From assembly GCA_945875045.1 (NCBI GenBank), contig CAMCIX010000065.1, forward strand, positions 1 to 7,726: a stretch of DNA of 7,726 nt, read 5' to 3'. Below the pieces are notes generated by a model. That model had not been told where the DNA came from, ran no database searches, and saw only the letters and a list, made by a program, of their open reading frames with translations. The position numbers and the translations under genes are program-made. The number at the start of each line of letters is the position of its first letter. Positions within the stretch are counted from its first letter, which is position 1. Positions 6,989 through 7,726 of the stretch are shown one piece after another. The DNA is from an uncultured Clostridia bacterium (GTDB lineage Bacteria > Bacillota > Clostridia > Oscillospirales > Acutalibacteraceae).

Positions 6989-7726
6989 ATGAATTGCAAA
7001 AAGGATTTAGTATCAATAATTTCGCCTTGTTACAACGGCGAAAAATATTTGCCTGCATTTTTGGATTCTGTACTGTCGCAAACTTATCCGAGTATTGAAC
7101 TAATAGTTGTCAATGATGCGTCTGAAGATAAAACGCAGGAAATACTCGAAAAATATGTTGATGAATTTAAAAAAAGAGATTATTCATTAATTGTTATCAA
7201 TCAGAAAGAAAACAAAGGACAAGCAGCCGCAATTAACGCGGGATTAAAACTAATCAGTGGAAGTTTTATGACTTGGATGGATTCGGATGACATTTTTTAT
7301 CCTGATGCTATAGAAAAGAAGGTTAAGTTTTTAAAAGAAAACAGGAATATTGATTTTGTTTTAAATTATGGAGAAGTTGTGAGTGAAAGCGATATTAATA
7401 CGCGATTAGGATTAATACAAAGAATAAAGCCGTCAAAAAACGATTGCTTATTTAAAGATCTATTAGATGAGAACAATGTTGTCTTTTGCCCGGGTTCAAT
7501 ATGCGTTAGGACAGAAGCGTTAAAAACTGTTTTGCCTGATATGGAAATATACGAAAGCAGAGAAGGACAAAACTGGCAATTAATGTTACCGTTATCTTAC
7601 TCGTGCAAGTACGGTTATCTCAACGAAGTCTTGTTTAAATATGTCATTCATCCGGACAGCCATTCTAATAGAGAAAGAACCTATGCGGAGCTATTGACAA
7701 GACGGGATAACTTTCATATATTGCAG
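6989..7726 (+). CDS. Glycosyltransferase family 2 (GT-A fold), 3'-truncated by window edge
   Basis: The first 246 codons of a GT2 glycosyltransferase, open with no stop to the last base. It starts MNCKKDLVSIISPCYNGEKY, six bases after the flippase stop, behind a strong AAGGAG site. GT-A motifs: SIISPCYNG (9-17); VVNDASEDKT (40-49), with NDAS in place of DDGS; NKGQAAAINAGL (75-86); and metal-binding DSDD (98-101). Further on, FCPGSICVR (166-174) and REGQNWQLMLPL (191-202) are recognisable. The GQNWQ block marks a GT2 subgroup common in Gram-positive polysaccharide clusters and probably contributes to the acceptor side of the active site. Only the C-terminal tail seems to be missing, perhaps 50-100 residues. 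It likely adds another sugar to the same glycan. Specificity cannot be predicted. Confidence 0.92.
   Translation, partial: MNCKKDLVSIISPCYNGEKYLPAFLDSVLSQTYPSIELIVVNDASEDKTQEILEKYVDEFKKRDYSLIVINQKENKGQAAAINAGLKLISGSFMTWMDSDDIFYPDAIEKKVKFLKENRNIDFVLNYGEVVSESDINTRLGLIQRIKPSKNDCLFKDLLDENNVVFCPGSICVRTEALKTVLPDMEIYESREGQNWQLMLPLSYSCKYGYLNEVLFKYVIHPDSHSNRERTYAELLTRRDNFHILQ

Noticed and set aside
6772..6999. Minus-strand open frame across the flippase/GT2 junction
   Set aside because: It overlaps the conserved C-terminus of the flippase and the ribosome binding site of the next gene, with no supporting motif.

Overview
The window is a tightly packed, one-direction stretch of a cell-surface polysaccharide (capsule, exopolysaccharide or wall glycan) biosynthesis cluster. 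It holds seven plus-strand protein genes: five glycosyltransferases, one polysaccharide pyruvyl transferase family protein, and one Wzx-type repeat-unit flippase. The first and last genes are cut by the window edges. I see no RNA gene, insertion sequence, CRISPR array, promoter or terminator, and no gene-free stretch longer than about 20 bases.

Organism: the DNA is AT-rich. Ribosome binding sites are strong and purine-rich (GGAGG, GAGGTGA, AAGGAG). The flippase, pyruvyl transferase and GT2 proteins have the sequence style of low-GC Gram-positive bacteria. A gut or rumen type Clostridia member (Oscillospirales/Ruminococcus-like) is my best guess. This is inference from style, not a database match.

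Layout: 2-1036 is the end of a GT4 glycosyltransferase, open to the left edge. 1055-2032 is a GT2 glycosyltransferase with a very basic C-terminal tail. 2054-3262 is a GT4 glycosyltransferase. 3264-4283 is a second GT2. 4285-5484 is the pyruvyl transferase family protein, with a TTG start chosen on its ribosome binding site. 5471-6982 is the flippase. 6989 to the right edge is a third GT2, cut off after 246 codons. Gaps are 18, 21, 1 and 1 bases, then a 14-base overlap, then 6 bases, so one polycistronic mRNA with coupled translation is likely.

Working model: the glycosyltransferases add sugars one after another to a lipid-linked acceptor at the inner face of the membrane. The pyruvyl transferase probably adds a ketal-linked pyruvate from phosphoenolpyruvate, giving a negative charge. 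The flippase then moves the finished lipid-linked unit across the membrane. The initiating sugar-phosphate transferase, polymerase, chain-length control and sugar-nucleotide synthesis genes are not here and would be expected outside the window.

Base composition drops noticeably from the first three genes to the last four, with the change near 3263, which may mark a mosaic join. I do not see a clearly novel system. The more useful points are this join, the start-site choice at 4285, the basic tail of the first GT2, and the unusual residues in the pyruvyl transferase.
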